Assembly (NCBI GenBank): GCA_020637815.1
Contig: JACKJS010000001.1
Coordinates: forward strand, 496,001-560,000
Reading direction: 5' to 3'
Length of the DNA: 64,000 nt
DNA from: Hyphomicrobiaceae bacterium
GTDB taxonomy: Bacteria; Pseudomonadota; Alphaproteobacteria; Rhizobiales; Methyloligellaceae
Shown: one piece after another, positions 19,975-28,816 of the stretch
How positions within the stretch are numbered: the stretch's first letter is position 1
Layout: each line of letters starts with the position of its first letter
Made by a program: the position numbers and the translations under genes
The notes under the pieces: generated by a model
What the model saw: only the letters and a program-made list of their open reading frames with translations
The model's database searches: none
What the model was told of the DNA's origin: nothing

Positions 19975-20865
19975 CTAGACGGGCTTCAGCCCGGCCGCCT
20001 CGATCGCCTCGTCAACGCGCTTGCGCGTGGCGTCGGTGATCGGCGCCAATGGCAGCCGCGTTTCGCCGCCGCAGAGGCCGAGCTTTGCTGCCGCATATTT
20101 CACCGGACCAGGGTTCGATTCCACGAACAGAGCCTCATGCAGCGGCATAAGGCGATCCTGCAACTCCAATGCCCGTTTGTAATTTCCGGCAAGACAGGCG
20201 AGCTGAAACTCCGAACAAAGCGCTGGTGCAATATTGGAGGTCACGGAGATGCACCCCGCCCCGCCATGGGCCATGAAGCCAAGCGCCGTTGCGTCCTCGC
20301 CAGAGAGCTGGACGAATTCGGAGCCCATCGCCGCGCGCTGTTGGCTGACCCGCGCGAGATTCGCGGTGGCATCCTTCACACCCACGATGTTCTTGAGCTC
20401 GAACAGACGCGCCATGGTCTCGACGGACATATCCACGACGCTGCGGCCGGGAATGTTGTAGATCACGATCGGAATGTCGGCCGCGTCGTTGATGGCCTTG
20501 TAGTGGAGATAAAGGCCCTCTTGGGTCGGCTTGTTGTAATACGGCGTCACCACGAGCGCCCCATCAGCGCCAGCGGCCTTGGCGTGACGGGTCAGTTCGA
20601 TCGCCTCGACGGTTGAATTCGATCCGGTTCCCGCGATCACCGGCACGCGCCCCGCGACAGCCTCGATACACAGTTCGATCACACGGCGATGCTCGCCATG
20701 ATCCAGCGTGGGCGACTCTCCAGTCGTGCCGCACGGCACGAGCCCGTGCGTTCCCTGATCGACCTGCCACTCGACGAATTTGCGGAAGGCGCCCTCGTCC
20801 AGGGAACCGTCCTTGAAGGGCGTAATGAGGGCCGTGATGGAGCCCTGAAACGGCGGCATGGTCAC
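19975..20865 (-). CDS. dapA: 4-hydroxy-tetrahydrodipicolinate synthase
   Basis: A 296-residue TIM-barrel enzyme condensing pyruvate with aspartate semialdehyde on the way to lysine and meso-diaminopimelate. Key residues: GTTGESPTL near 44-52, the tyrosine in YYNKPTQEG, PIVIYNIPGRS, and the Schiff-base lysine in VGVKDAT. The GTG at 20865 is chosen because AAGGAG lies eight bases upstream; the ATG two codons later (20859) would be spaced too far. It is divergent from the lytic transglycosylase, another peptidoglycan gene. Confidence 0.95.
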   Translation of the reverse strand: MTMPPFQGSITALITPFKDGSLDEGAFRKFVEWQVDQGTHGLVPCGTTGESPTLDHGEHRRVIELCIEAVAGRVPVIAGTGSNSTVEAIELTRHAKAAGADGALVVTPYYNKPTQEGLYLHYKAINDAADIPIVIYNIPGRSVVDMSVETMARLFELKNIVGVKDATANLARVSQQRAAMGSEFVQLSGEDATALGFMAHGGAGCISVTSNIAPALCSEFQLACLAGNYKRALELQDRLMPLHEALFVESNPGPVKYAAAKLGLCGGETRLPLAPITDATRKRVDEAIEAAGLKPV

Positions 20866-21212
20866 AACACAAACTCCTTGGCGCGCCCCTGCGGCGCGGA
20901 CGCGGCAAAACTCGATTTCCGATCGTTCGGTGGGCCGGGACAATAGGTGGTCGGGATGGGCGCGGCAAGCGGGCCGTCTCGCATTCGCCCGATGGCGGAA
21001 CGACGCGGCAAAGAGGCAGCGCCTGGGAACTTTAGAGCGCTCAGTTCACCGTCATTCTGACTTCGTCACAAGCAAGTCAGTCATCTTTCCGCCGGAATCT
21101 TTGAGACAGTGTGAAATTTCGTTACACTGAACAGGCTTATATCGTCGCGGCTCCTGGGTATCGGGGGACGTTCTTTGCGTAGACGCAAGTCGTAGCCGGT
21201 AGCAATCGACGT
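20866..21212. promoter_or_regulatory. Divergent dapA / lytic transglycosylase promoter region
   Basis: A 347-base gap between the divergent genes dapA and the lytic transglycosylase. It holds a near-perfect palindrome CAGTGTGA...TTACACTG at 21107-21129, a plausible operator for a dimeric regulator. I see no other gene in it, and no -35/-10 pair convincing enough to place. Confidence 0.45.
21107..21129. promoter_or_regulatory. Candidate operator palindrome
   Basis: Inverted repeat with arms CAGTGTGA and TTACACTG, one mismatch in eight bases, separated by an AT-rich 7-base core. It lies about 85 bases before the lytic transglycosylase start. The regulator is unknown. Confidence 0.4.
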
Positions 21213-23873
21213 ATGAAACCCACTCACGCGCACATCCTCGCGCTTCTCGTGGCGATTGGTTCGGCCGTATGCGGTTCGGCGCCGTCATTGGCCGCGTCCA
21301 TGTCGTTGCCGCCGCGCAATCCGGAGCGCCCCGGCCCTACTCCCGCTTACGAGGCGAGTGCTGCGATGCCCGCAACCGGCACCGAGCCGGCCGGGAGTGA
21401 GGCGGTGGCACAACCGGCAACGCCCGCCGATACAGCACCGCCGGGGGCGACTGCTTCCAAGACTGCCGCTTCCAATACACCGGCTCTGAAGGGGCCCATC
21501 GCCGAAGACGTCTCAACCCAACCTCAAACGCCGGGCGAGGCGACAACCGAGGCCCCGAACCACAGCATCGCTTTGAAGTCCGCCAGCGAAACATCCGGTA
21601 CGGCGACGATTGGGGCTGCGCCGGACCCATCTTTGAAGGCGGAAGCCGAGACGGCAAGCTCCCAGAGCACTGGGACGGACATCGCCAACGCCGAGGACGA
21701 CAGTGAGGCTGGCGAGGAAAAGACCGAGCAGAAGATGGCGGCGGCGCCCGCTTCGTTCATGCCAGATGTCGTGCCGGAACCCGACGTCCATCCCCGCCGC
21801 GACACGATGAGTCCGCCCGCACCGGTGCCTGCGCTCGATTACGCCTCGATCCTGAAGCCGCTGCTCGAATACGAGCTGAGTGGCGACGATCTAAACCGGT
21901 TGAGCTTCGTGATGCGACACAACGGTACGGTCGACGATACGGCAGCCAAGATTACCGACCCGGCGGCCAAGGATTTCGCCCTGTGGTTCCGCTTCGCGCA
22001 CACGAAGAGCTCCTCGCTCACAGCCGAGGCTGTGGAAGAGTTCCGGAAGACCCACCCCATGTGGCCGCGATTGGAGACACTGCGGGAAAAGGCGGAAACG
22101 TCCCTCTTCCTCACTGACGCTTCGCCGGAGCGGATCAAGGCCTTCTTCAAGAATTCGGAGCCCGAGACGGGCGCCGGCCGCGCAGCGCTTGCCGGGGTCT
22201 ATTTGAGCGAAGGAGACAAGACGAAGGCCGAAGCGTTGATCGATGCGGCTTGGCGCGATGACGATGTCGGCGAGGACACCGAGAAAATGATCCTCAGCAA
22301 GTTCGGCAGCATGCTGGACGAGGAGGACCACCGCGCGCGCATCGACGTTCTGCTTTATCCGGACCGGGTCAAGGCTTGCGCCTCCGCTTTGCGTGTCGCG
22401 AAAATGCTGCCGGAGGCGGAACAGAAGAAGGTCAACGCCCGCGTTGCGGTGGTCAAACGCGCCGACAATGCCGGCAAACTGCTGTCCGCCCTGCCCGACG
22501 ATGCGGTCAAACAGGACATCGGACTTCGCTTCAACAACATTCAATGGCTCCGCCGTACCAAGGACAAGCAGCAGCGCCTCATCGCCTGGAAATTACTGCT
22601 CGATGCGCCGCTCGAACCCGACCTCCTGCTCGACATGAAGGAATGGTGGATCGAGCGCCGGGTTAACGTCCGCGCCGCGCTGAACGACGGTCATCCGCGC
22701 ACGGCCTATGAAATCGCGGCCAAGCACGGCCTCGCCGCTAAGAGCCAGGTGATGGACGAAGAGCTCGTGGAAGCCGAATTCCTGGCGGGCTGGGTGGCGC
22801 TGCGCTATCTCAATGAGCCTCAGACGGCGCTGCGCCATTTCCTGTCGATGCGCCGCGCAGCGCAGGATTCGCGCGACATCTCCAGGTCCGAATATTGGCT
22901 CGGCCGCACGGCCTTGGCGTTGGGCGACCGCGGTTCCGCGGCAGTCCATTTCCATGTGGCCGCGAAGTATCCGCAATATTTCTACGGTCAACTCGGCCGT
23001 CAGGCCCTGGACCCGCGTCCGGCCCGGCTGGAGGTCACGCCGACGCCCGTACCCACGCAGGCGGATATCGACCGCTTCATGTCACGCAAGGCGGTCCGCG
23101 CTCTCGGCGTTGCGCGGGCGGCCCAAGTCCAGTGGGTCACGCCACAGTTTCTGCTTTCGCTGGCGCGGACGCTGGACAACGCCCCGGAAGTCGTGTTGCT
23201 CGCCGAGTTCGCCAAGGCAATCGGCGACAACCAAATGGCGCTGCGACTGTCGAAGATCGCCTTCAACCGCGATTTGGCGATGGGCGATTATGCGCTGCCC
23301 GTGGGCGTCATGCCCTCCTACAAGAGCCTGCTCGACGAAAGGGTCGACCCGGCGCTCGTGCATGCGCTGTCCCGCCAGGAGAGCGAGTTCAACGCCGCCG
23401 CCAAGAGCCCGGTTGGCGCCAGCGGTCTCATGCAGTTGATGCCGGCGACAGCCCGCGGCGTCGCGCGCCGCTACAAAGTCGACTATTCTCCGTCCAAACT
23501 CACCAACCCCGCCTACAACACGCAGCTCGGCGAAGCCTTCCTCAACGATCTCATCACGAATTATGACGGGTCCTATTTTATGGCACTGGCGGCCTATAAC
23601 GCTGGGCCCGGACGGGTAAAGGAATGGGTGGGAATCGTCGGCGATCCGCGAAACGCCGACGTGGATCCGGTGGACTGGATCGAACGCATTCCGTTCACCG
23701 AGACGCGGCGCTACGTGATCAAGATCATGGAGACCTTGCAACTCTACCGGTCCCGCCTGTCGGGGCCTGATGGCGCACTCCATCTTGTCCAAGATCTCAA
23801 CCGCGGCCGAAGTGTTCCGCCTTCCGAGACCGCGTCGATTATCCCGGTGTCGAGCGCATCGAAAACACCTTAG
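21213..23873 (+). CDS. Soluble lytic murein transglycosylase (Slt70-like)
   Basis: An 886-residue periplasmic enzyme that cleaves peptidoglycan with formation of 1,6-anhydro-muropeptides. A signal peptide (about 1-28) is followed by an Ala/Pro/Thr/Ser-rich linker to about residue 205, longer than in E. coli Slt. The alpha-helical superhelix domain runs to about 690. The C-terminal SLT domain contains SRQESEFNAAAKSPVGASGL with catalytic Glu723, MQLMPATA, and the Tyr motif FMALAAYNAGPGRV. Divergent dapA shares the upstream region. Confidence 0.93.
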   Translation: MKPTHAHILALLVAIGSAVCGSAPSLAASMSLPPRNPERPGPTPAYEASAAMPATGTEPAGSEAVAQPATPADTAPPGATASKTAASNTPALKGPIAEDVSTQPQTPGEATTEAPNHSIALKSASETSGTATIGAAPDPSLKAEAETASSQSTGTDIANAEDDSEAGEEKTEQKMAAAPASFMPDVVPEPDVHPRRDTMSPPAPVPALDYASILKPLLEYELSGDDLNRLSFVMRHNGTVDDTAAKITDPAAKDFALWFRFAHTKSSSLTAEAVEEFRKTHPMWPRLETLREKAETSLFLTDASPERIKAFFKNSEPETGAGRAALAGVYLSEGDKTKAEALIDAAWRDDDVGEDTEKMILSKFGSMLDEEDHRARIDVLLYPDRVKACASALRVAKMLPEAEQKKVNARVAVVKRADNAGKLLSALPDDAVKQDIGLRFNNIQWLRRTKDKQQRLIAWKLLLDAPLEPDLLLDMKEWWIERRVNVRAALNDGHPRTAYEIAAKHGLAAKSQVMDEELVEAEFLAGWVALRYLNEPQTALRHFLSMRRAAQDSRDISRSEYWLGRTALALGDRGSAAVHFHVAAKYPQYFYGQLGRQALDPRPARLEVTPTPVPTQADIDRFMSRKAVRALGVARAAQVQWVTPQFLLSLARTLDNAPEVVLLAEFAKAIGDNQMALRLSKIAFNRDLAMGDYALPVGVMPSYKSLLDERVDPALVHALSRQESEFNAAAKSPVGASGLMQLMPATARGVARRYKVDYSPSKLTNPAYNTQLGEAFLNDLITNYDGSYFMALAAYNAGPGRVKEWVGIVGDPRNADVDPVDWIERIPFTETRRYVIKIMETLQLYRSRLSGPDGALHLVQDLNRGRSVPPSETASIIPVSSASKTP

Positions 23874-24005
23874 GCAATCCACTCGCCCTCCAGCATGGTT
23901 GACTTTTGAAGGCCTGATCCGCCATCAAAGGATGCAACAGATAGCGTTGCGCAGCGGAGCTCGGCTCGCGGGTTCCGACGGTGCTCTCATGATTGGCGAT
24001 TGACG

Positions 24006-24893
24006 ATGCATGAGCTTCACAGCAAGCCATGGCGCGATATTTCTTACGCGTCGTCTGATGATTTGACTCTTTACGCGCGTCACTACCCCGCGCCGGACGA
24101 GAGTTTCCGCAGCGTCGTTTGCCTGGCGGGATTGACGCGTAACTCCCGCGACTTCCACACGCTCGCCACCTATCTCTCGACGCATCCCGAGACGCCCCGC
24201 AACGTCTATTGTATCGACTACCGCGGCCGGGGCCGCTCCGCCTTCGATCCGAATTGGCGCAACTACACGCCCAACGTGGAACTGGCGGATGTCCTGGATT
24301 TCCTTACCATCCAAGGGCTTCACCAGGTTGGCATCGTCGGCACGTCGCGAGGCGGCATCCTCACGATGATGATGGCGGCGGCGCGCCCGACGGTCATGGG
24401 CCCCATCGTGCTCAACGATATCGGCCCGGTCATCGAGACCCGCGGTCTTGCCCGGATCGTCAACTATGTGCGCCGCATGCCGTTACCGAAGACGTGGGCC
24501 GACGCCATGCAGATCATGCGGGAGATCAACGCGCGAGGATTCCCTCATTTCACCGATTCCCAATGGGATCAGATGGCGCGCAGCGTGTTCGAGGAGCGGA
24601 AGGGACGGCTGGTCTTGTCCTATGACCGCAAACTCTCGAAAGCGATCGGCACGATCGACCTCAGCCGTCCCTTGCCTCCGCTTTGGCCCGAATTCATCGC
24701 GATGAGCAAAATGCCGACCTTCGTCATGCGCGGAGAGAACTCGGACATCCTAAGTGCCGAAACGCTGAACGAGATGATCGAGCGGCATCCCAACTTGCGG
24801 GCCATGACGATCGCCGATCAAGGCCATGCACCCACGCTCGCGGAACCTGACCAAGTCGAGGCCATCGGCGCTTTTTTTGCCGTGAACGATTAG
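24006..24893 (+). CDS. Alpha/beta hydrolase
   Basis: A 295-residue hydrolase of the alpha/beta fold. The nucleophile elbow reads GTSRGG (Ser about 117), a variant of GxSxG; the oxyanion strand is VVCLAGLTRNSRDF; the C-terminal catalytic histidine lies in IADQGHAPTL. A candidate acid is the Asp in GENSDIL. The substrate is unknown. The ATG at 24006 is preferred to a TTG two codons upstream. It ends convergently 17 bases from the BON-like gene. Confidence 0.85.
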   Translation: MHELHSKPWRDISYASSDDLTLYARHYPAPDESFRSVVCLAGLTRNSRDFHTLATYLSTHPETPRNVYCIDYRGRGRSAFDPNWRNYTPNVELADVLDFLTIQGLHQVGIVGTSRGGILTMMMAAARPTVMGPIVLNDIGPVIETRGLARIVNYVRRMPLPKTWADAMQIMREINARGFPHFTDSQWDQMARSVFEERKGRLVLSYDRKLSKAIGTIDLSRPLPPLWPEFIAMSKMPTFVMRGENSDILSAETLNEMIERHPNLRAMTIADQGHAPTLAEPDQVEAIGAFFAVND

Positions 24894-24910
24894 CGCTGCA
24901 CCCGCGTGGC

Positions 24911-26023
24911 CTACTGCTCGTTGGCCAGGGGATTCGGCGGCGACAATACATCGCTGCGCCATCCGCCACTGTCTTCGGCCGTGGTCTTAATGCGCGGAAT
25001 GACGTTCGTGGCCAGCTCCTTGAGCAGCGTCTCGCGAGGCCCCATCGCCTTTTTCCACTTGATGCTTTCCGACGTCGAAAACATCTTCGGCAGGTCGCGG
25101 CGAAGTTGATAGGACACCGCTACAGCTGTCCCTTGGTCGGGCGCGACGCCTTCAATGCTGACCGCAATGCCCGATAGCGCGACCTTGCCGCTCTCGAGCC
25201 TGGAGAGCGCCCGCAACGCTGCGGAAACGGCCTCGTCCCAGTTCTTCGGCGCGCCAGAGGCGACTTCCAAGCGGTCGTCCAATCCGGGCCGTTCGAACAG
25301 TTGCCGCGACAAATCCCGCACATGTTTGCGCGCATTCTCGCTCGGAACGCTACCGGCAAGGCTCAGTGAATTGGGCCCGAGATCCGCCGTGAACACGAAC
25401 GGATCGGCGACAGGCGGACGGACGTCGTCGTTCGTGAGAGTGAGCCCCGCGGGCAACTGCCCGGCGAGTGCCTTCTTGATCTGCGCATAGTCCTCGGCAT
25501 TCGCCGCCTGGCCACCCACCGCCAAATTGGCGTCCGATAGCCGGACCTTGCCTCTCTTCATATTCGCGAGCTGCTGAAGGCTGAAGCTCACCGCCGCAAG
25601 CCATTGTTCGCGCGGGAAGCCCGCATCGACCACCTTGACGCGTTCCTCAACCTTGAGGTCGGGGAAATGCGCCTTCACCATACCAAGTGCGGTTTGCCGG
25701 TCCTCTTCAGAGGGCACCGCGCCTCGCAGTATGATCCGGGACTGACTGCGGCTCGCAGACCAAACATAGACAGGGGCACTGTTCTCGTCGGCCGCATCAC
25801 TCTCCGGCGCCGCTCCGGTGTCATTGACGGAGGCCGTGTTCTTCGCGGACGTCCCTTTCGCGGCTTTGGCGGGTTCGCCTTCGGGCGCGGCAAACGTTCG
25901 TTCTTCCGGCAGGAGTAACGTCACGGCCAGAACACCAAGCACGAGTGCGCATAACGGTACGGGCGCATATCGCGCCACGCCGCGACGGCTTGCCGGTCGT
26001 ACTCGACTCGTCCGACCCATCAC
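24911..26023 (-). CDS. Exported protein with tandem BON-like modules
   Basis: A 370-residue membrane-anchored or secreted protein. A basic N-terminus and one hydrophobic segment (about 20-40) precede a low-complexity linker to about 85. Two BON-like modules follow: IILRGAVPSEEDRQTALGMV (about 95-175) and SLSLAGSVPSENARKHVRDL (about 215-295). Each ends in a short helix with L...LASLE-like text. Relatives often carry a C-terminal OmpA domain, which is absent here; instead a unique ~70-residue tail follows. Envelope attachment is inferred; function unknown. Confidence 0.6.
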   Translation of the reverse strand: MMGRTSRVRPASRRGVARYAPVPLCALVLGVLAVTLLLPEERTFAAPEGEPAKAAKGTSAKNTASVNDTGAAPESDAADENSAPVYVWSASRSQSRIILRGAVPSEEDRQTALGMVKAHFPDLKVEERVKVVDAGFPREQWLAAVSFSLQQLANMKRGKVRLSDANLAVGGQAANAEDYAQIKKALAGQLPAGLTLTNDDVRPPVADPFVFTADLGPNSLSLAGSVPSENARKHVRDLSRQLFERPGLDDRLEVASGAPKNWDEAVSAALRALSRLESGKVALSGIAVSIEGVAPDQGTAVAVSYQLRRDLPKMFSTSESIKWKKAMGPRETLLKELATNVIPRIKTTAEDSGGWRSDVLSPPNPLANEQ

Positions 26024-26300
26024 TCGCTTGGTATCCTCATTTTCGCAACAGGCAATTCAATAGGCGACAGCAGCGCAGCCCGAAGAGCCAGCGTTGCGCC
26101 GTTGATACAAGATTGCCGTTTATCCCGAACCCGATCCGTTCCTTGCTCGAATCGACCGTCAATGTAGGCGAAAACTATAGGCGATGCCCGCATACGGTTC
26201 CAGGGTGCTCTTGCGCTGCACGATTCTCCAAGCTCGAAAAAGCACCGCGGATTTACGGAGATGTTGTCGCGTATAGTCCTCGATTACACCATCAAGTCTA
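26024..26300. other. Intergenic region without a recognisable gene
   Basis: About 277 bases of AT-richer sequence upstream of the BON-like gene. I see no convincing coding frame, tRNA or terminator. It should include the promoter of the BON-like gene (minus strand). Confidence 0.3.
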
Positions 26301-26438
26301 CTACAGGTGATTTGCAAGTCCGATTATGCCAATCGCTATCAGGTATATCGCGACGACATAGTTGAGAATTCTGGGCATAAGCAAAACAAGAATGCCCGCG
26401 ACCAGCGCGATTAACGGATTCAGTAGTACAGGATCCAT
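26301..26438 (-). CDS. DUF3096 small membrane protein
   Basis: A 45-residue hydrophobic protein reading MDPVLLNPLIALVAGILVLL at the start and ending IGIIGLANHL. The NPLIALVAGILVLLMPR pattern matches the DUF3096 family, two short transmembrane helices joined by PRILNY. Function unknown. The ATG at 26438 is preferred over a longer in-frame extension that does not look like protein. It lies downstream of the brkB-type gene on the same strand. Confidence 0.8.
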   Translation of the reverse strand: MDPVLLNPLIALVAGILVLLMPRILNYVVAIYLIAIGIIGLANHL

Positions 26439-26605
26439 GGCGGTTAACGAGACCTCCGCATTAATGCGCGACGGCGCGTGACGTTGGTGCCCGCAGCATA
26501 GGCGATCGGGCCTTGAATGTCGTTCCTTGTGGTCCGGAGAAATCCCCAAAAAGTTCGGTCAAGGCCGGCATGCGCCGTGCTTATGCGCGGCGCGGCCTAC
26601 CCGCA

Positions 26606-27532
26606 TCATCCTTCGGCGCCAGCGATGTGATGAGTGTCCGGTGGCACCCCGTTCTCCTCGCCATAACGTTCCACCGCCGCGTTGATCTCGGCACCGAGCA
26701 GAACAATGTAGAACGAGATGTAGAGCCAGAAGAGCAGGATGATGACCGCGCCGAGCGAACCGTACATCCTGTCGTAATTGGCGAAGTTCGACACGTAATA
26801 GGAAAAGCCGAGCGATGCGGCCAACCAGACCAGCGCCGCGAACACCGATCCCGGTGTAATCCATCGCCATTGCGGATCTTCGCGGCTCGGGCCAAAGCGG
26901 TAGACCAAAGCCAGCAGGAACAACGTCAGCACGATGAACATCGGCCACCGCAAATAGCTCAAGAGCCTTTCGAATGCCTCCGGGTGTCCGCTATCGTCGA
27001 ACAGGATCGGGACGTAGACGATCGCGAACAGCATTGCCGCCGTCCCGATGATCCCGATGAACGTGTATCCGATCGCCAGTGAATAAAAGCGGATGAGGCT
27101 GCGCCGCTCCGGCTCGCCATATGCGATATTCAGTGCGGAGAACATCGCCTGGGTCGCGTAGTTCGCGCTCCACAATGCGATGAACAGGCCGACGCCAAAA
27201 CCCCACCCCAGCGCTTGCCCGGACGTCTGGGCAATGCGCCGGATTTGATCGATCACGATCGCGTAGGCCTGCGGCGGCAAGACTGTCTTCAGCACATCGA
27301 ATTGCCGTTCGACGGTCGCAGGGTCCGCCGTCAGCCCGTAAAGCGAAATCGATGCGGTCAGCGCGGGAATGATCGCGAAGAGCGCGTAATAGGCGCACCC
27401 CGCTGACACGACCGATAGATGGTCGCGCCCCGTGCGGACAACGACATCCTTCACGATTTCCCCCAATTGCCTCAGCGGACCTGCGTGGCTGCGTGCGACG
27501 CTCTTCCCTAGTTGGCCGGACTTGCGGTTCAT
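26606..27532 (-). CDS. YihY/BrkB family inner-membrane protein
   Basis: A 308-residue membrane protein with about six transmembrane helices. Family motifs: SAGCAYYALFAIIPALTASI, the segment LIALWSANYATQAMFSALN, and the C-terminal GAVIILLFWLYISFYIVLLG. The family was once annotated as ribonuclease BN, which is not supported; its transport role is unknown. The ATG at 27532, with GAGGGC just upstream, lies inside a 105-base repeat that also precedes the DUF805 gene. Longer in-frame extension upstream looks non-coding. Confidence 0.85.
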   Translation of the reverse strand: MNRKSGQLGKSVARSHAGPLRQLGEIVKDVVVRTGRDHLSVVSAGCAYYALFAIIPALTASISLYGLTADPATVERQFDVLKTVLPPQAYAIVIDQIRRIAQTSGQALGWGFGVGLFIALWSANYATQAMFSALNIAYGEPERRSLIRFYSLAIGYTFIGIIGTAAMLFAIVYVPILFDDSGHPEAFERLLSYLRWPMFIVLTLFLLALVYRFGPSREDPQWRWITPGSVFAALVWLAASLGFSYYVSNFANYDRMYGSLGAVIILLFWLYISFYIVLLGAEINAAVERYGEENGVPPDTHHIAGAEG

Positions 27533-27595
27533 GCCCTCATGAAGGTTGTGTGGCCCCGACTCGCAAGAAGACCGCGCTTCCGTAGCGAGCGCAAG
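27491..27595. repeat. Leader repeat, copy A (in front of brkB-type gene)
   Basis: A 105-base segment about 88% identical by eye (13 differences including one gap) to 28212-28317, in the same orientation. On the minus strand it carries GAGG, the ATG and the first ~15 codons of the BrkB-type gene plus about 60 bases upstream. Confidence 0.85.
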
Positions 27596-27687
27596 CCGAA
27601 GGCGCTGCCGGTTCCTGTTCCCGGCCCTTATCTGCACACGGGCCGGTCCTGGCACCCCGGCCGCTCCACTCGGGGCCCGGCGCGATC

Positions 27688-28182
27688 TCAGGAACGTTGC
27701 CGAACAGGCCGGGTCAACGGATCGGCACCAAATCGGTTGGGTCCGGACGTCCCCTTGAGCATTCCCAGTTCGACCAAGAACCAGACCGCTACACCGATCA
27801 GAACGAGCAAGCAGACCAGACCAAGCGTGTTCGTGTTCCAATAGAATGTGAGATAGACATCGCCGAATGGCACTTCGATCTCACGTGGGTTTGTTGTGAC
27901 CGGACCAAAACTCAGCAACCAGGCCGCGATAATAGAGACAACGTAGCCGACAACAGCCGTCTCAGCCCGCTTGTTCCGATCATGGAACCGCTTCGCCGCG
28001 AGGGGATAAGCCGGCAGATACAGGACGATCCAAATTATCGCCGAAAGTTTTGGCCCGATTGTCGTTTGGTTGGCGAGGAACGCACACACGGCAAAGACCA
28101 CGAAGAGGACGACTTGTCCGACCCACCACTTTGCCCGGTTCACACGTCCCTGCAGGGACGTGAAGAGATAAGTAAAATCCAT
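27688..28182 (-). CDS. DUF805 membrane protein
   Basis: A 164-residue membrane protein of the DUF805 family (four transmembrane helices at about 22-42, 47-65, 76-95 and 118-140). It begins MDFTYLFTSLQGRVNRAKWW, the usual DUF805 start with the GRxxRxxWW pattern, and contains YPLAAKRFHDRNK, the family's conserved RxHDxN/G motif. Function unknown. The ATG at 28182 is preferred over an upstream GTG because GGAGGGG lies just before it. Leader copy B precedes it. Confidence 0.85.
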   Translation of the reverse strand: MDFTYLFTSLQGRVNRAKWWVGQVVLFVVFAVCAFLANQTTIGPKLSAIIWIVLYLPAYPLAAKRFHDRNKRAETAVVGYVVSIIAAWLLSFGPVTTNPREIEVPFGDVYLTFYWNTNTLGLVCLLVLIGVAVWFLVELGMLKGTSGPNRFGADPLTRPVRQRS

Positions 28183-28253
28183 TCGCCCCTCCACATGGCA
28201 TCGGCGTGTCCGCGTCCGACGCTCTTCCCTATTTGGCCGGACTTGCGGTTCAT
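28140..28253 (-). pseudogene. Short leader ORF: copied N-terminus of the BrkB-type protein
   Basis: A 37-codon frame starting at the ATG in leader copy B. Its first 17 residues (MNRKSGQIGKSVGRGHA) copy the BrkB-type N-terminus (MNRKSGQLGKSVARSHA); after that it diverges. It reads out of frame through the DUF805 start and stops within it. It may be a dead duplicate fragment or an upstream ORF coupling translation to DUF805. Confidence 0.45.
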
Positions 28254-28317
28254 TCTCTCATGAACGATTGTGTGGCCCCGACTCGCAACATGACCGCGCT
28301 TCGACGACGAGCGCAAG
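28212..28317. repeat. Leader repeat, copy B (in front of the DUF805 gene)
   Basis: Second copy of the ~105-base repeat, upstream of the DUF805 gene and ending 28 bases before tRNA-Ser. It keeps the start-codon region of the BrkB-type gene. Confidence 0.85.
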
Positions 28318-28344
28318 GTGCGCACGCGGGATGCGGGAATTTCC

Positions 28345-28434
28345 GGAGGGGTGGCCGAGTGGTTGAAGGCACCGGTCTTGAAAACCGGCAGGCGGGCGAC
28401 CGTCTCGTGGGTTCGAATCCCACCCCCTCCGCCA
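28345..28434 (+). tRNA. tRNA-Ser(UGA)
   Basis: A class II tRNA. Acceptor GGAGGGG pairs with CCCCTCC, with G as discriminator and encoded CCA at 28432-28434. The anticodon stem CCGGT/ACCGG frames the loop CTTGAAA, giving anticodon TGA. A long variable arm (around GGCGGGCGACCGTCTC) and T arm GTGGG-TTCGAAT-CCCAC confirm serine type. Confidence 0.97.
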
Positions 28435-28585
28435 CGACCTCGGCGTCGCTCTTCTCATTCATCGGACCCTCTGACGGAAAATAGGACGGTGGTCCCGATA
28501 GTTGACCTTGCATCCAACTGTCATCTTCGTTGGCGACAATGCCGGCCGATCTGTTGTCGCCGCGATGAAGGCCGAAGGACCACCC

Positions 28586-28774
28586 ATGGAGAACGACAAG
28601 AAGAACCGCGACCTGAAGCTCGAGGACTTTCTCGCTAGAGAGAGTGTTCGGCGAAAACGGGCAGCCGCACTGCGCCAATCGTCCGACGGCCCCGGTGCGG
28701 CATTGGACCGTCTCGTGGCGGAAGAACGAGACAGGCGGATTGCGGAAGAGGAAGGGGACAACAAAAAGCGCTAG
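28586..28774 (+). CDS. Small charged hypothetical protein
   Basis: A 62-residue highly charged protein, rich in Lys, Arg, Glu and Asp, predicted helical (MENDKKNRDLKLEDFLARES...). The ATG at 28586 follows GAAGGACCACCC, a good ribosome-binding site, and is preferred to earlier in-frame starts at 28502 and 28565. No family recognised. It sits between tRNA-Ser and the GNAT gene. Confidence 0.5.
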   Translation: MENDKKNRDLKLEDFLARESVRRKRAAALRQSSDGPGAALDRLVAEERDRRIAEEEGDNKKR

Positions 28775-28816
28775 GCTGTAGACAGATTACGGCCCTGCCC
28801 TAACCGCGTGTCCGCA

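Noticed and set aside
26606..27532. Ribonuclease BN annotation for the YihY/BrkB protein
   Set aside because: The family is an integral membrane family; the nuclease name came from an old misassignment.
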